A DNA stretch of 64,000 nt from Streptococcus sanguinis SK355 (GTDB lineage: Bacteria > Bacillota > Bacilli > Lactobacillales > Streptococcaceae), in assembly GCF_000212855.1 (NCBI RefSeq), contig NZ_GL890993.1, positions 700,683 through 764,682 on the forward strand, read 5' to 3'. Below, piece after piece: positions 41,959 to 53,942 of the stretch (positions are counted from its first letter, which is position 1; each line of letters opens with the position of its first letter). The notes beneath the pieces were generated by a model that saw only the letters and a list, made by a program, of their open reading frames with translations, did no database searches and had not been told where the DNA came from. Both the position numbers and the translations under genes were made by a program.

Positions 41959-44373
41959 TTGGAACAATTAATAGAGAAATTAAAAGAGTTCTGGGGAAAA
42001 GCCCAGCAGTTTATCAAAAAAATACATCTTCCAGAATGGAGCAAGAAGATCGGCAGTGGCAACAATGGCTGGTCTATCGGTGATGTTTTTGCTGTTTTCT
42101 TGCGGACTTTTAAACTTCTGATGAATATGGCTTTTGTGTTTATCTTCTTCGGTGGCGTAATCGGTGCTGGGATTGGGATAGGCTATGCAGCTAGTCTTTT
42201 CAGTAAGGTGGAAGTGCCCAAGCAGGAAGAGCTGGTCAAGCAGGTGAATAATATCTCCGGTATCTCTAAGCTAACCTATGCTGATGGCAGCTTGATTGCA
42301 GAAGTGGACAATGATTTGCTCCGCATCCCAGTTAAGAGTGACGCCATCTCTGAAAATGTAAAAAAAGCTGTTATCGCTACAGAGGATGAGAATTTTGAAA
42401 CGCATAAGGGAGTCGTTCCCAAGGCTGTGCTTCGGGCTACGCTCGGTTCAGTTGTTGGAGTTGGCTCGTCCAGCGGGGGGTCAACCATTACCCAGCAGTT
42501 GATCAAGCAGCAGGTGGTGGGCGATGCGCCGACCTTCAAGCGGAAAGCGACCGAGATTGTCGATGCGCTGGCTTTGGAGCGCTACATGTCCAAGGATGAT
42601 ATTCTGACGACCTACTTGAACGTTTCGCCTTTCGGGCGCAATAATAAGGGACAGAATATCGCTGGTGTCGAGGAAGCTGCTCAAGGGATTTTTGGTGTTT
42701 CTGCCAAGGATTTGACGGTGCCCCAGTCTGCTTTTATTGCCGGCTTGCCACAGAGTCCGATTGTCTATTCGCCTTATGCAGCGGATGGCAGTCTCAAGAG
42801 TGAAGGGGATATGGCTCTGGGCTTGGAACGTGCCAAGGATGTGCTCTATAATATGTATCGGACGGGCCATTTAAGCGAGAAAGAGTACAAGGAGTACAAG
42901 GACTACGACTTGACCAAGGATTTCAAGCCTTCTGAAAGCTCGGAAAAATCTTCGCATGGTTACCTTTATTACACAGCGGTCGAAGAAGCTCAGCAGACCA
43001 TGTACGAATACTTGATTCAGCGGGACAATGTTTCCCAGCAAGAGCTGAAAAACAACGACACTGTCAAGGCCTACAAGGAATTGGCTGCTAAAGAACTGAG
43101 CGATGGCGGCTATACTGTTACGACCACGATTAACAAGAACATCCATACTGCTATGCAAAATGCAGTAGCCAACTATGGGGGTGTCTTGGATGACGGAACT
43201 GGCGCAGTTGAAGTGGGAAATGTCCTCATGGATAATAAAACCGGTGCTGTGATTGGCTTTGTTGGTGGCAGAGACTATGCTTCCAATCAGAATAATCACG
43301 CCTTTGATACGGAACGGTCACCGGGTTCGACTATTAAGCCGATTCTGGCTTATGGGATTGCTATTGACCAAGGTCTGATGGGCAGCGCCAGCGTTCTTTC
43401 TAACTATCCGACTAACTTTTCAAGCGGCGACCCAATCATGCACGTGGACAGCCGTGGTACAGCTATGATGGACCTGCAAGAAGCTCTCAATACTTCTTGG
43501 AATATCCCGGCTTATTGGACTTACCGCGGATTACGCGAAAAAGGTGTCAATGTCCGTGGCTATATGGAAAAAATGGGTTATTACATCGATGACTACAGCA
43601 TTGAGAGTCTCCCAATGGGTGGCGGAATCGAAGTATCTGTAGCTCAGCACACCAATGGTTTCCAAACCTTGGCTAATAATGGAACCTACCAGAAAAAATA
43701 CATGGTTGAAAAAATCACTGACCGAGATGGGAAGGTGATATACCAGCATAAGGCCAACCCGGTTCAGATATACAGCCCAGCTGCAGCGACGATTATGCAG
43801 GAGCTCATGCGGGGGGTTATCAATTCTGGAGCTACTACGACCTACAAATCCAGAATCAGTCAGGTCAACGGAACCTTGGCTGGAGCCGACTGGATTGGTA
43901 AGACTGGAACGACCAACACCAACGGCGATATGTGGCTGATGCTTTCTACTCCTAAGATGACTTTGGGAGGATGGATTGGTCATGATGATAATAGCTCTAT
44001 GGCAGCGTTGACTGGTTATAACAATAACGCTTCCTACATGGCTTATATGGTAGATGCCATCTATCAAGCAGATCCGAATGCCTGGGGCGTTGGTGATAAG
44101 TTCACTCTTGATCCGAGTGTGATTAAGTCTGATGTACTCAAGTCCACAGGGGAAAAACCAGGTACAGTAACGGTAAACGGCCGCTCTGTTAATCTCAGTG
44201 GTCCGACAGTGCCTAGCTATTGGGCTAAAAACGGCGCTCCGACCACGACCTACCGCTTTGGTATCGGGGCATCAGATGCGGATTATCAGAAGGCTTGGTC
44301 AGCTATTCTGGGCGGTTCTACCTCTAATTCTAATTCCAGCTCCAATTCCAACAATAACCGGCAGGGGAACTAG
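41959..44373 (+). CDS. pbp1b: penicillin-binding protein 1B
   Basis: 804 residues, TTG start after AAGGAG. Cytoplasmic N-terminus, one transmembrane helix (about 53-80), GT51 glycosyltransferase (about 115-290: [24 protein letters not shown]), and a transpeptidase domain with SxxK in SPGSTIKP (about 456), SxN in TSWN and KTGT (about 648). C-terminal Ser/Asn-rich tail. A class A bifunctional cell-wall synthase. Confidence 0.95.
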   Translation: MEQLIEKLKEFWGKAQQFIKKIHLPEWSKKIGSGNNGWSIGDVFAVFLRTFKLLMNMAFVFIFFGGVIGAGIGIGYAASLFSKVEVPKQEELVKQVNNISGISKLTYADGSLIAEVDNDLLRIPVKSDAISENVKKAVIATEDENFETHKGVVPKAVLRATLGSVVGVGSSSGGSTITQQLIKQQVVGDAPTFKRKATEIVDALALERYMSKDDILTTYLNVSPFGRNNKGQNIAGVEEAAQGIFGVSAKDLTVPQSAFIAGLPQSPIVYSPYAADGSLKSEGDMALGLERAKDVLYNMYRTGHLSEKEYKEYKDYDLTKDFKPSESSEKSSHGYLYYTAVEEAQQTMYEYLIQRDNVSQQELKNNDTVKAYKELAAKELSDGGYTVTTTINKNIHTAMQNAVANYGGVLDDGTGAVEVGNVLMDNKTGAVIGFVGGRDYASNQNNHAFDTERSPGSTIKPILAYGIAIDQGLMGSASVLSNYPTNFSSGDPIMHVDSRGTAMMDLQEALNTSWNIPAYWTYRGLREKGVNVRGYMEKMGYYIDDYSIESLPMGGGIEVSVAQHTNGFQTLANNGTYQKKYMVEKITDRDGKVIYQHKANPVQIYSPAAATIMQELMRGVINSGATTTYKSRISQVNGTLAGADWIGKTGTTNTNGDMWLMLSTPKMTLGGWIGHDDNSSMAALTGYNNNASYMAYMVDAIYQADPNAWGVGDKFTLDPSVIKSDVLKSTGEKPGTVTVNGRSVNLSGPTVPSYWAKNGAPTTTYRFGIGASDADYQKAWSAILGGSTSNSNSSSNSNNNRQGN

Positions 44374-44417
44374 CGCATCAAGAACAGTTTTAACTTTTCA
44401 GAAAGCGGATGAAATCC

Positions 44418-44446
44418 TTGCAATTTCTAGCTAAATAAGGTATAAT
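44418..44446 (+). promoter_or_regulatory. rpoBC promoter
   Basis: TTGCAA (44418-44423), 17 nt, TATAAT (44441-44446). Predicts an untranslated leader of about 310 nt. Confidence 0.75.
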
Positions 44447-44502
44447 GATAACAATAATTTGTCGTGTGCTTTATTTGAAATATTGTCCAAATAGAAGCTT
44501 AC

Positions 44503-44549
44503 AGCAGTTAAATCAAACTTGAATAAGTCAGATTTAGCTGCTCTTTTTG
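44503..44549 (+). terminator. attenuator-like hairpin in the rpoB leader
   Basis: AGCAGTTAAATC (44503-44514) pairs with GATTTAGCTGCT (44531-44542), one G-U pair, followed by CTTTTTG. A second hairpin CAGAGGA/TCCTCTG follows at 44651-44667. They sit between the promoter and rpoB, so partial termination could set RNA polymerase levels. I see nothing else in 44374-44766. Confidence 0.6.
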
Positions 44550-44766
44550 TGCCTATTTTTAGGAAAAAGGAATTATGTAACCATAATTTAATTTTTCTGA
44601 AAATTAAACAAAAGGGACTGATTGTGGCTGTTTTGCAGCATTGTAAATGACAGAGGATTTTCCTCTGAAAACATTTCACAGAACTCGCCCTCAAAGCATT
44701 GAGAAAAAGATACCTTTCTTCTCGCTTTATCAAGGGCTCAGTATCTTATCATAAAGGAGTAAAAAC

Positions 44767-47700
44767 TTGGCAGGACATGAAGTTCGATACGGTAAACACC
44801 GTACCCGTCGTAGTTTCTCAAGAATTAAGGAAGTTCTTGATTTACCAAATTTGATTGAAATCCAAACGGATTCGTTCCAAGATTTCTTGGATCATGGTCT
44901 GAAGGAAGTCTTTGAAGATGTACTTCCTATTTCAAACTTTACCAACACCATGGAATTGGAATTTGTCGGCTATGAAATCCGTGAGCCTAAATATACGCTG
45001 GAAGAAGCACGCATTCACGATGCCAGCTATTCAGCGCCAATCTTTGTGACTTTCCGTCTGATTAACAAGGAAACTGGTGAAATCAAGACCCAGGAAGTCT
45101 TCTTTGGTGATTTCCCAATCATGACTGAAATGGGAACCTTCATCATCAATGGTGGTGAGCGGATTATCGTATCCCAGTTGGTGCGTTCTCCAGGGGTTTA
45201 CTTCAACGATAAAGTCGATAAAAATGGCAAAATCGGCTATGGGTCAACTGTTATTCCTAACCGCGGTGCTTGGTTAGAGTTGGAAACAGACTCAAAAGAC
45301 ATTGCCTATACTCGTATTGACCGGACACGGAAGATTCCATTTACCACTCTGGTACGTGCGCTTGGTTTCTCAGGTGATGATGAGATCTTGGACATCTTTG
45401 GTGACAGCGACTTGGTGCGCAATACCATTGAAAAAGATATCCATAAGAATCCAATGGACTCTCGTACAGATGAAGCCCTGAAAGAAATCTATGAGCGTCT
45501 TCGTCCAGGTGAGCCTAAGACGGCTGAAAGCTCTCGCTCTCTCCTTGATGCGCGTTTCTTTGATCCGCATCGTTATGACCTGGCAGCAGTTGGTCGGTAC
45601 AAAATCAATAAGAAACTCAGCGTCAAGACTCGCTTGCTGAACCAAACCATTGCAGAGCCATTGGTAGATGCTGAAACAGGAGAAATCTTGGTTGAAGCTG
45701 GTACAGTTATGACCCGTAGTGTGATTGACAGCATTGCAGAGCAGCTGGACAATGGTTTGAATAAAATCACTTATATTCCAAACGACTCAGCTGTCTTGAC
45801 AGACCCTGTAGAATTGCAGAAGTTCAAGGTAGTGGCACCAACTGATCCAGACCGCGTTGTGACTATCATCGGTAACGCAAATCCATCTGACAAGGTTCGG
45901 ATTGTGACACCAGCTGACATCTTGGCTGAGATGAGCTACTTCCTCAACTTGGCTGAAGGTATCGGTCGTGTAGATGATATTGACCACTTAGGGAACCGTC
46001 GTATTCGTGCAGTTGGTGAGCTTTTGGCCAACCAAGTTCGTCTGGGACTTTCTCGGATGGAGCGTAATGTTCGTGAACGGATGTCTGTTCAGGATAATGA
46101 AGTTCTCACACCGCAACAAATCATCAACATCCGTCCAGTGACTGCAGCCATTAAAGAATTCTTTGGTTCATCACAGTTGTCACAGTTCATGGACCAACAC
46201 AATCCGCTGTCTGAGCTTTCTCACAAGCGTCGTCTGTCTGCCTTAGGACCTGGTGGTTTGACCCGTGACCGTGCTGGCTATGAAGTGCGGGACGTGCACT
46301 ATACTCACTACGGCCGTATGTGTCCGATTGAAACGCCTGAAGGGCCAAACATTGGTTTGATTAATAACTTGTCTTCTTATGGACACCTTAATAAATACGG
46401 ATTTATCCAAACGCCTTACCGTAAGGTAGACCGTGAAGCCGGCGTGGTAACCAACGAAATCGTTTGGTTGACTGCTGATGAGGAAGATGAATTTATCGTA
46501 GCGCAGGCCAACTCTAAGCTTAATGAAAAAGGCGGCTTTGCGGAGCCTATTGTTATGGGACGCCACCAAGGTAATAACCAAGAATTCCCATCGGACCAAG
46601 TAGATTACATGGATGTATCGCCTAAGCAGGTAGTTGCCGTAGCGACAGCATGTATTCCTTTCTTGGAAAATGACGACTCCAACCGTGCCCTCATGGGTGC
46701 CAACATGCAGCGTCAGGCTGTGCCTTTGATTGATCCAAAAGCACCTTATGTCGGTACTGGTATGGAATACCAAGCTGCCCACGACTCTGGTGCAGCGGTT
46801 ATTGCCCAGCATGATGGTAAGGTTACCTATGCGGATGCAGACAAGGTTGAAGTCCGTCGCGAAGATGGTTCTCTTGATGTTTACCAAATTCAAAAATTCC
46901 GCCGTTCTAACTCAGGAACTGCTTATAACCAACGCACCCTTGTAAAAGTTGGCGATGTCGTTGAAAAAGGTGACTTTATCGCTGACGGACCTTCTATGGA
47001 AAATGGAGAAATGGCCCTGGGACAAAACCCAATCGTTGCCTACATGACATGGGAAGGTTACAACTTCGAGGATGCGGTTATCATGAGTGAGCGTCTGGTG
47101 AAAGACGATGTCTACACCTCTGTTCACTTGGAAGAATACGAATCAGAAACTCGTGACACCAAGCTTGGTCCTGAAGAGATTACCCGCGAAATTCCAAACG
47201 TAGGGGAAGACGCCCTGCGCAACCTGGATGAAATGGGGATTATCCGCATCGGGGCGGAAGTCAAAGAAGGCGATATTCTTGTGGGTAAAGTGACTCCTAA
47301 GGGTGAAAAAGACCTTTCTGCTGAGGAACGTCTCTTGCACGCTATCTTCGGAGACAAGTCTCGTGAAGTTCGTGACACTTCTCTTCGTGTACCTCACGGT
47401 GCTGATGGTGTCGTTCGTGACGTGAAGATCTTTACCCGTGCTAATGGTGATGAGCTGCAATCTGGCGTAAATATGCTGGTTCGCGTCTACATCGCTCAAA
47501 AACGTAAGATCAAGGTCGGAGATAAGATGGCCGGTCGTCACGGAAACAAAGGGGTTGTATCCCGTATCGTTCCTGTGGAAGACATGCCCTATTTGCCAGA
47601 TGGAACACCAGTTGATATCATGTTGAACCCACTCGGGGTACCATCTCGTATGAACATTGGTCAGGTTATGGAGCTTCACCTTGGTATGGCAGCACGTAAC

Positions 47701-48333
47701 TTGGGCATCCATATTGCAACACCAGTCTTTGATGGAGCAAGCTCAGAAGACCTCTGGGATACAGTACGCGAAGCTGGTATGGACAGCGATGCCAAGACTA
47801 TTCTTTATGACGGACGTACCGGTGAGCCGTTTGACAACCGTGTATCTGTCGGTGTCATGTACATGATTAAGCTCCACCACATGGTAGATGACAAACTCCA
47901 TGCCCGCTCAGTAGGTCCTTACTCAATGGTTACCCAACAGCCGCTCGGAGGTAAAGCTCAGTTTGGTGGACAACGTTTTGGTGAGATGGAAGTTTGGGCC
48001 TTGGAAGCTTACGGTGCTTCTAACGTTCTGCAAGAAATCCTGACCTATAAGTCAGATGATGTCAACGGACGTTTGAAGGCTTATGAAGCTATTACCAAAG
48101 GAAAACCAATTCCAAAACCAGGTGTGCCAGAATCCTTCCGCGTTCTTGTCAAAGAATTGCAATCTCTTGGTCTGGACATGCGCGTTCTTGATGAAGACGA
48201 CAATGAAGTAGAACTGCGTGACTTAGACGAAGGTGAAGATGATGATGTGATCCACGTTGACGATCTTGAAAAAGCGCGTGAAAAAGCAGCTCAAGAAGCG
48301 AAAGCAGCTTTTGAGGCTGAAGGAAAAGAATAA
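44767..48333 (+). CDS. rpoB: RNA polymerase beta subunit
   Basis: 1188 residues, TTG start 7 nt after AAAGGAG. Contains the rifampicin region [20 protein letters not shown] (about 468-487, wild-type-looking), the conserved [13 protein letters not shown] and the C-terminal [20 protein letters not shown]. Acidic C-terminal tail of the streptococcal type. Forms the transcription core with RpoC, whose gene follows after 40 nt. Confidence 0.97.
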   Translation: MAGHEVRYGKHRTRRSFSRIKEVLDLPNLIEIQTDSFQDFLDHGLKEVFEDVLPISNFTNTMELEFVGYEIREPKYTLEEARIHDASYSAPIFVTFRLINKETGEIKTQEVFFGDFPIMTEMGTFIINGGERIIVSQLVRSPGVYFNDKVDKNGKIGYGSTVIPNRGAWLELETDSKDIAYTRIDRTRKIPFTTLVRALGFSGDDEILDIFGDSDLVRNTIEKDIHKNPMDSRTDEALKEIYERLRPGEPKTAESSRSLLDARFFDPHRYDLAAVGRYKINKKLSVKTRLLNQTIAEPLVDAETGEILVEAGTVMTRSVIDSIAEQLDNGLNKITYIPNDSAVLTDPVELQKFKVVAPTDPDRVVTIIGNANPSDKVRIVTPADILAEMSYFLNLAEGIGRVDDIDHLGNRRIRAVGELLANQVRLGLSRMERNVRERMSVQDNEVLTPQQIINIRPVTAAIKEFFGSSQLSQFMDQHNPLSELSHKRRLSALGPGGLTRDRAGYEVRDVHYTHYGRMCPIETPEGPNIGLINNLSSYGHLNKYGFIQTPYRKVDREAGVVTNEIVWLTADEEDEFIVAQANSKLNEKGGFAEPIVMGRHQGNNQEFPSDQVDYMDVSPKQVVAVATACIPFLENDDSNRALMGANMQRQAVPLIDPKAPYVGTGMEYQAAHDSGAAVIAQHDGKVTYADADKVEVRREDGSLDVYQIQKFRRSNSGTAYNQRTLVKVGDVVEKGDFIADGPSMENGEMALGQNPIVAYMTWEGYNFEDAVIMSERLVKDDVYTSVHLEEYESETRDTKLGPEEITREIPNVGEDALRNLDEMGIIRIGAEVKEGDILVGKVTPKGEKDLSAEERLLHAIFGDKSREVRDTSLRVPHGADGVVRDVKIFTRANGDELQSGVNMLVRVYIAQKRKIKVGDKMAGRHGNKGVVSRIVPVEDMPYLPDGTPVDIMLNPLGVPSRMNIGQVMELHLGMAARNLGIHIATPVFDGASSEDLWDTVREAGMDSDAKTILYDGRTGEPFDNRVSVGVMYMIKLHHMVDDKLHARSVGPYSMVTQQPLGGKAQFGGQRFGEMEVWALEAYGASNVLQEILTYKSDDVNGRLKAYEAITKGKPIPKPGVPESFRVLVKELQSLGLDMRVLDEDDNEVELRDLDEGEDDDVIHVDDLEKAREKAAQEAKAAFEAEGKE

Positions 48334-48373
48334 GAATACACACTGATTAGAAAATGAAGAAAGGTATGAAATA

Positions 48374-51300
48374 GTGGTTGATGTAAATCGTTTTAAAAGT
48401 ATGCAAATCACCCTAGCTTCTCCAAATAAGGTCCGTTCATGGTCTTATGGAGAAGTGAAGAAACCTGAAACAATCAATTACCGAACCCTGAAACCAGAAC
48501 GCGAAGGCCTTTTTGACGAAGTGATCTTCGGTCCAACCAAGGACTGGGAATGTGCTTGCGGTAAGTACAAACGGATTCGTTACAAAGGAATCGTCTGTGA
48601 CCGCTGTGGTGTTGAAGTAACTCGTGCTAAGGTTCGCCGTGAGCGCATGGGCCACATCGAATTGAAGGCTCCTGTTTCACATATTTGGTACTTTAAAGGA
48701 ATTCCAAGCCGCATGGGACTCACTTTGGATATGAGTCCACGTGCTCTGGAAGAAGTCATTTACTTTGCGGCTTATGTAGTGATTGATCCTAAGGATACAC
48801 CGCTAGAGCACAAGTCAATCATGACGGAACGTGAGTATCGTGAACGTTTACGCGAGTACGGTGCAGGCTCATTTGTGGCCAAAATGGGAGCAGAAGCTAT
48901 TCAAGACCTCTTGAAACAAGTGGACTTGGAAGCTGAAATTGCTGTCCTCAAAGAAGAATTGAAAACTGCTTCAGGTCAAAAACGGATCAAGGCTGTCCGT
49001 CGCTTGGATGTTTTGGACGCCTTCTACAAGTCTGGCAATAAGCCAGAATGGATGGTCCTCAATATCCTGCCGGTTATTCCACCAGATTTGCGTCCGATGG
49101 TTCAGCTGGATGGTGGTCGTTTTGCGGCTTCTGACCTCAATGATCTCTACCGCCGGGTTATCAACCGGAACAACCGTTTGGCTCGTTTGCTGGAACTCAA
49201 TGCACCTGGTATCATCGTTCAAAATGAGAAGCGGATGCTTCAAGAAGCGGTTGATGCTTTGATTGATAACGGTCGCCGAGGCCGTCCGATTACTGGACCA
49301 GGCAGCCGTCCGCTTAAGTCTTTGAGCCACATGCTTAAAGGGAAACAAGGCCGTTTCCGTCAAAACTTGCTGGGTAAACGGGTTGACTTCTCAGGTCGTT
49401 CCGTTATCGCCGTTGGTCCTACATTGAAAATGTATCAATGTGGGGTGCCGCGTGAAATGGCGATTGAGCTCTTCAAGCCGTTTGTCATGCGGGAAATCGT
49501 TGCCCGTGATATTGTGCAGAACGTGAAAGCTGCTAAACGCTTGGTAGAACGTGGAGATGAGCGTATCTGGGATATTCTGGAAGAAGTGATCAAGGAGCAC
49601 CCAGTGCTTCTTAACCGCGCACCGACCCTTCACCGTTTGGGAATTCAGGCTTTCGAGCCAGTTCTGATTGACGGTAAAGCTTTACGTTTGCATCCGCTGG
49701 TTTGTGAAGCCTACAATGCCGACTTTGACGGTGACCAAATGGCTATCCACGTACCGTTGTCAGAGGAAGCGCAAGCTGAAGCACGTATCCTCATGCTGGC
49801 TGCTGAGCACATCTTGAATCCGAAAGATGGTAAGCCAGTTGTAACACCATCTCAGGATATGGTCTTGGGGAACTACTATTTGACCATGGAAGAGGCTGGC
49901 CGCGAAGGCGAAGGCATGATTTTCAAAGATATGGATGAGGCGGTCATGGCCTTCCGCAACGGCTATGTTCACTTGCATACTCGTGTTGGTATCGCAACAG
50001 ACAGTCTTAATAAGCCTTGGACAGAAGACCAGAAGCATAAGATTTTGATTACTACTGTCGGTAAAATTCTCTTTAACGCGATTATGCCAGAGGAATTGCC
50101 TTATCTGCAAGAGCCAACCAATGCTAACTTGACAGAAGGTGTGCCAGCTAAGTACTTCTTGGAGTCAGGGCAAGATATCAAGGAAGTTATTGAACAGCTT
50201 GAGATCAATGTTCCGTTTAAGAAGAAGAATCTTGGAAATATCATTGCGGAAATCTTTAAACGCTTCCGTACAACAGAAACATCTGCTCTTCTTGACCGCT
50301 TGAAGAACTTGGGTTATCACCATTCTACTTTGGCTGGTCTGACAGTGGGTATCGCTGATATTCCAGTTGTTAAAGACAAGGCTGAGATTATTGAAGAATC
50401 CCACAAGCGAGTGGACCAAATTACTAAGCAATTCCGTCGCGGTATGATTACTGATGACGAACGCTACAATGCAGTTACTGCTGAGTGGCGGGCAGCTCGT
50501 GAGAAATTGGAAAAACGGCTAGTTGCCAACCAAGATCCGAAGAACCCTATCGTTATGATGATGGACTCTGGAGCTCGGGGTAACATCTCTAACTTCTCCC
50601 AGTTGGCCGGTATGCGTGGTCTGATGGCTGCGCCAAATGGACGTATCATGGAATTGCCAATCTTGTCTAACTTCCGTGAAGGTCTGTCCGTTCTGGAAAT
50701 GTTCTTCTCAACCCACGGTGCTCGTAAGGGTATGACCGATACGGCCCTTAAGACTGCCGACTCAGGTTACCTGACTCGTCGTCTGGTTGACGTTGCCCAA
50801 GATGTGATTATCCGTGAAGATGACTGTGGTACAGACCGCGGCTTGCTCATCACTTCTATCACAGAAGGCAAGGAAATGATCGAGTCTCTGGAAGAGCGTC
50901 TAAATGGTCGTTACACTAAGAAAACAGTTAAACATCCAGAAACTGGTGCTGTCATCATTGGTCCAAATGAATTGATCACAGAAGACAAGGCGCGCGAGAT
51001 TGTTAACGCTGGTGTTGACGAAGTGACGATTCGCTCCGTCTTTACATGTAACACCCGCCACGGTGTCTGCCGTCATTGTTACGGTATTAACTTAGCAACT
51101 GGCGATGCAGTTGAAGTCGGTGAAGCAGTCGGAACCATCGCTGCCCAATCTATCGGGGAGCCTGGTACACAGCTGACCATGCGGACCTTCCACACGGGTG
51201 GTGTTGCCTCTAATACCGATATCACGCAAGGTCTTCCTCGTGTCCAAGAAATCTTTGAAGCCCGCAATCCAAAAGGGGAAGCGGTCATCACTGAAGTCAA

Positions 51301-52021
51301 GGGTGAAGTTACTGCCATCGAAGAAGATGCATCTACTCGTACCAAGAAGGTCTTTGTTACAGGTGCAACTGGCGAAGGTGAATACGTGGTGCCATTTACA
51401 GCCCGCATGAAGGTTGAAGTGGGCGACCAAGTTTCTCGTGGCGCTGCTTTGACTGAAGGTTCTATCCAGCCGAAGCACTTGCTGGCTGTCCGCGATGTCT
51501 TGTCTGTTGAAACTTATCTGCTTGCTGAGGTACAAAAAGTTTACCGCAGCCAAGGGGTAGAAATTGGCGACAAACACATCGAAGTAATGGTTCGCCAGAT
51601 GATTCGCAAGGTGCGCGTCATGGATCCAGGTGATACAGATCTTCTTATGGGAACTCTCATGGATATTACAGACTTTACAGATGCTAACCGTGATGTGGTT
51701 ATCTCAGGCGGAGTGCCTGCGACAGCCCGTCCAGTCCTCATGGGAATCACCAAAGCTTCCCTTGAGACAAATAGCTTCCTGTCTGCAGCTTCCTTCCAGG
51801 AAACAACTCGTGTCCTGACAGATGCAGCTATCCGTGGTAAGAAAGACCATCTGCTCGGACTCAAGGAAAATGTTATCATCGGTAAGATTATTCCAGCTGG
51901 TACTGGCATGGCTCGCTACCGCAATCTGGAACCTCAGGCTGTCAATGAAGTTGAAATTATCAACGAAGTGACAGAACTGCCAGATGGATTTGAAACTGAA
52001 GAAAATATTGTTCTTAAATAA
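48374..52021 (+). CDS. rpoC: RNA polymerase beta-prime subunit
   Basis: 1215 residues, GTG start (MVDVNRF). Zinc ribbon with [19 protein letters not shown] near residues 60-78, the catalytic magnesium loop NADFDGD (about 448), bridge/trigger region with [19 protein letters not shown], and a second zinc site [13 protein letters not shown]. Complete; terminator directly downstream. Confidence 0.97.
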   Translation: MVDVNRFKSMQITLASPNKVRSWSYGEVKKPETINYRTLKPEREGLFDEVIFGPTKDWECACGKYKRIRYKGIVCDRCGVEVTRAKVRRERMGHIELKAPVSHIWYFKGIPSRMGLTLDMSPRALEEVIYFAAYVVIDPKDTPLEHKSIMTEREYRERLREYGAGSFVAKMGAEAIQDLLKQVDLEAEIAVLKEELKTASGQKRIKAVRRLDVLDAFYKSGNKPEWMVLNILPVIPPDLRPMVQLDGGRFAASDLNDLYRRVINRNNRLARLLELNAPGIIVQNEKRMLQEAVDALIDNGRRGRPITGPGSRPLKSLSHMLKGKQGRFRQNLLGKRVDFSGRSVIAVGPTLKMYQCGVPREMAIELFKPFVMREIVARDIVQNVKAAKRLVERGDERIWDILEEVIKEHPVLLNRAPTLHRLGIQAFEPVLIDGKALRLHPLVCEAYNADFDGDQMAIHVPLSEEAQAEARILMLAAEHILNPKDGKPVVTPSQDMVLGNYYLTMEEAGREGEGMIFKDMDEAVMAFRNGYVHLHTRVGIATDSLNKPWTEDQKHKILITTVGKILFNAIMPEELPYLQEPTNANLTEGVPAKYFLESGQDIKEVIEQLEINVPFKKKNLGNIIAEIFKRFRTTETSALLDRLKNLGYHHSTLAGLTVGIADIPVVKDKAEIIEESHKRVDQITKQFRRGMITDDERYNAVTAEWRAAREKLEKRLVANQDPKNPIVMMMDSGARGNISNFSQLAGMRGLMAAPNGRIMELPILSNFREGLSVLEMFFSTHGARKGMTDTALKTADSGYLTRRLVDVAQDVIIREDDCGTDRGLLITSITEGKEMIESLEERLNGRYTKKTVKHPETGAVIIGPNELITEDKAREIVNAGVDEVTIRSVFTCNTRHGVCRHCYGINLATGDAVEVGEAVGTIAAQSIGEPGTQLTMRTFHTGGVASNTDITQGLPRVQEIFEARNPKGEAVITEVKGEVTAIEEDASTRTKKVFVTGATGEGEYVVPFTARMKVEVGDQVSRGAALTEGSIQPKHLLAVRDVLSVETYLLAEVQKVYRSQGVEIGDKHIEVMVRQMIRKVRVMDPGDTDLLMGTLMDITDFTDANRDVVISGGVPATARPVLMGITKASLETNSFLSAASFQETTRVLTDAAIRGKKDHLLGLKENVIIGKIIPAGTGMARYRNLEPQAVNEVEIINEVTELPDGFETEENIVLK

Positions 52022-52030
52022 AGAACTTTC

Positions 52031-52057
52031 CCTCCCGATTTTCGGGAGGTTTTTTTG
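52031..52057 (+). terminator. terminator of rpoBC
   Basis: Stem CCTCCCGA/TCGGGAGG (52031-52038, 52042-52049) followed by seven T. Confidence 0.92.
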
Positions 52058-52302
52058 TTGCAGCCTATAATTTCTTGCCCGCCACTAAATATTATCCTAT
52101 AATATAATTAGGAACAGTGCTTTTTAAGTTCCCCTTTATGATTGAACGATTATAGAAGAATCACTCAAGATTTCGTGTTTCAGCTTTTTTAGGATAGGAG
52201 ATGCCAAATCTATTTATAATCAGAAAGATCAATGGTTTCTTGTGGTATGATAGCGCTAGGTTATACTATTTTAAAATTCCTGAAATAGTAGGAGGGGTAG
52301 GT

Positions 52303-52335
52303 TTGAAATTTTTAAAAAGAGGAGGTTGGTTTTAA
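52303..52335 (+). other. possible 10-residue peptide frame
   Basis: TTG start, MKFLKRGGWF, with AGGAGGGG about 6 nt upstream and TATACT (52262-52267) or TATGAT (52246-52251) -10-like elements before it. Very short; may be chance in an otherwise gene-free 730-nt gap (52058-52784). Confidence 0.2.
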
Positions 52336-52585
52336 TGGTAGTTGTCGGAGATTGTAAAGATCAGTAGCTGGTATTTATCTAGCCGTTTCATTCATGAAGG
52401 GAGTTTTTTTGGAAGATAAAGAATAGAAAACAATTAGATTACAAATAGGATAATATTTTATTGCAATGAATAAAAATTAAAAAAACAGGTAAAAAACACA
52501 AGAACCTGCATAAAATATAGATTGAATCCCATAAATTCTTTCCTTTTTATTTATTATTTTGGGAAAACCGAAAAATTTCAGCAAC

Positions 52586-52618
52586 TTTAAGTTACAGTTA
52601 AGTTAAGAAAATTAAAAT
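52586..52618 (+). promoter_or_regulatory. CiaR-like site upstream of the exopolysaccharide operon
   Basis: TTTAAG (52586-52591), five bases, GTTAAG (52597-52602), then 10 nt and a -10-like TAAAAT (52613-52618), the geometry of CiaR-activated streptococcal promoters. A further TTAAG overlaps at 52603. A second -10-like TATAAA lies at 52662. The surrounding 52400-52780 is very AT-rich. Confidence 0.45.
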
Positions 52619-52784
52619 AATCTTAAATAAGTTACCAATGTGTAAATTACTATTAAGAAAGTATAAAATAATAGTTCATGCTTTGATTATTGAAACGCTT
52701 GATGGTAAAATAACTAAGGTTACTTAAAACAAACATTTTTTAGTAAAAAGTTAATATAACAATGTTGATTTTTGGTGAGGAAAA

Positions 52785-53942
52785 ATGAAGAAAATTAAGG
52801 TAATGGTTGTTTTTGGAACTCGTCCAGAAGCAATTAAGATGGCTCCGCTAGTTATTGAACTGAAGAAGCAGGCAGCCCTGTTTGAAACAACAACAGTTGT
52901 GACTGCTCAGCATCGTCAGATGTTGGATCAGGTGCTTGAAATTTTTAAGATTAAGCCTGATTATGATTTGGACATTATGGGGAAGAATCAAACCCTGACA
53001 GATATTACTGTCAAGATCCTGCATAAGTTGGATGATATCTTAAAGGAAAACAAGCCAGACATTATGCTGGTGCACGGTGATACGACAACGACCTTTGCAG
53101 CTAGTCTCGCAGCATTTTATAATCAAGTTCGTATCGGCCATGTGGAAGCTGGTTTGCGGACTTGGAACAAATACTCTCCTTTCCCAGAAGAGATGAATCG
53201 TCAGATGACAGACTCTTTGACGGACTTGTATTTTGCGCCAACAGATCAGAGCAAGGCTAACTTGCTCAAGGAAAACCATCCAGCAGAAACGGTTTTTGTG
53301 ACAGGAAATACAGCTATCGACGCTCTTAAGCTGACAGTCCAAGCTGATTATCAGCACGAGGTGCTTGATCGTATTGATCCAGCTCGCAAGATGATTTTGG
53401 TGACGATGCATCGTCGGGAAAATCAAGGCGAGCCAATGAGAAGGGTCTTTCGAACTCTACGGCAGATTGTAGATGCCCATGATGATGTGGAAATTGTCTA
53501 TCCCGTTCACCTGAGTCCAGCGGTTCAGGAGGCGGCCAGAGAAATTCTGAGTGACAATGAGAAGATTCATCTGATTGAGCCTTTGGATGTGTTGGATTTC
53601 CACAATATCGCAGCTAAAAGCTACTTTATCATGTCAGACTCAGGTGGAGTACAGGAAGAAGCGCCTTCCTTAGGTAAGCCTGTACTGGTACTTCGTGATA
53701 CAACAGAGAGACCAGAAGGAGTTGAAGCCGGCACATTGAAGCTGGTTGGTACAGAAACTCAAGCAGTAGCAGAGGCGATGGAAGCCCTGCTGACAGATGA
53801 GTCACTCTATCAGGAAATGGCCCAAGCCAGCAATCCATATGGTGACGGTCAGGCTTCGGAGCGGATTGCTCAAGCAATAGCTCACTATTTTAAGCAGACG
53901 GCTAGGCCGGAAGAATTTAAGACAGGAGTAAAGAATGTTTAG
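52785..53942 (+). CDS. UDP-N-acetylglucosamine 2-epimerase (non-hydrolysing)
   Basis: 385 residues, GT-B-like WecB/MnaA family: VVFGTRPEAIKMAPLV at the N-terminus, MLVHGDTTTTFAASL, VEAGLRTW, then SDSGGVQEEAPSLGKPVLVLR and TERPEG for UDP binding. It makes UDP-ManNAc from UDP-GlcNAc. GGTGAGG site. It overlaps the next gene by 8 nt and heads a five-gene operon, so UDP-ManNAc is the likely precursor of the polymer made by the GT2 enzyme. Confidence 0.92.
   Translation: MKKIKVMVVFGTRPEAIKMAPLVIELKKQAALFETTTVVTAQHRQMLDQVLEIFKIKPDYDLDIMGKNQTLTDITVKILHKLDDILKENKPDIMLVHGDTTTTFAASLAAFYNQVRIGHVEAGLRTWNKYSPFPEEMNRQMTDSLTDLYFAPTDQSKANLLKENHPAETVFVTGNTAIDALKLTVQADYQHEVLDRIDPARKMILVTMHRRENQGEPMRRVFRTLRQIVDAHDDVEIVYPVHLSPAVQEAAREILSDNEKIHLIEPLDVLDFHNIAAKSYFIMSDSGGVQEEAPSLGKPVLVLRDTTERPEGVEAGTLKLVGTETQAVAEAMEALLTDESLYQEMAQASNPYGDGQASERIAQAIAHYFKQTARPEEFKTGVKNV

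Noticed and set aside
44745..44755. Palindrome-like CTTATCATAAA just before rpoB
   Set aside because: No -10 element follows at 21-23 nt; the rpoB start codon lies 11 nt downstream, so it is not a promoter of the regulon type.
46243..47712. Minus-strand open frames opposite rpoB
   Set aside because: Shadows of a highly conserved gene; no ribosome sites or coherent domains.
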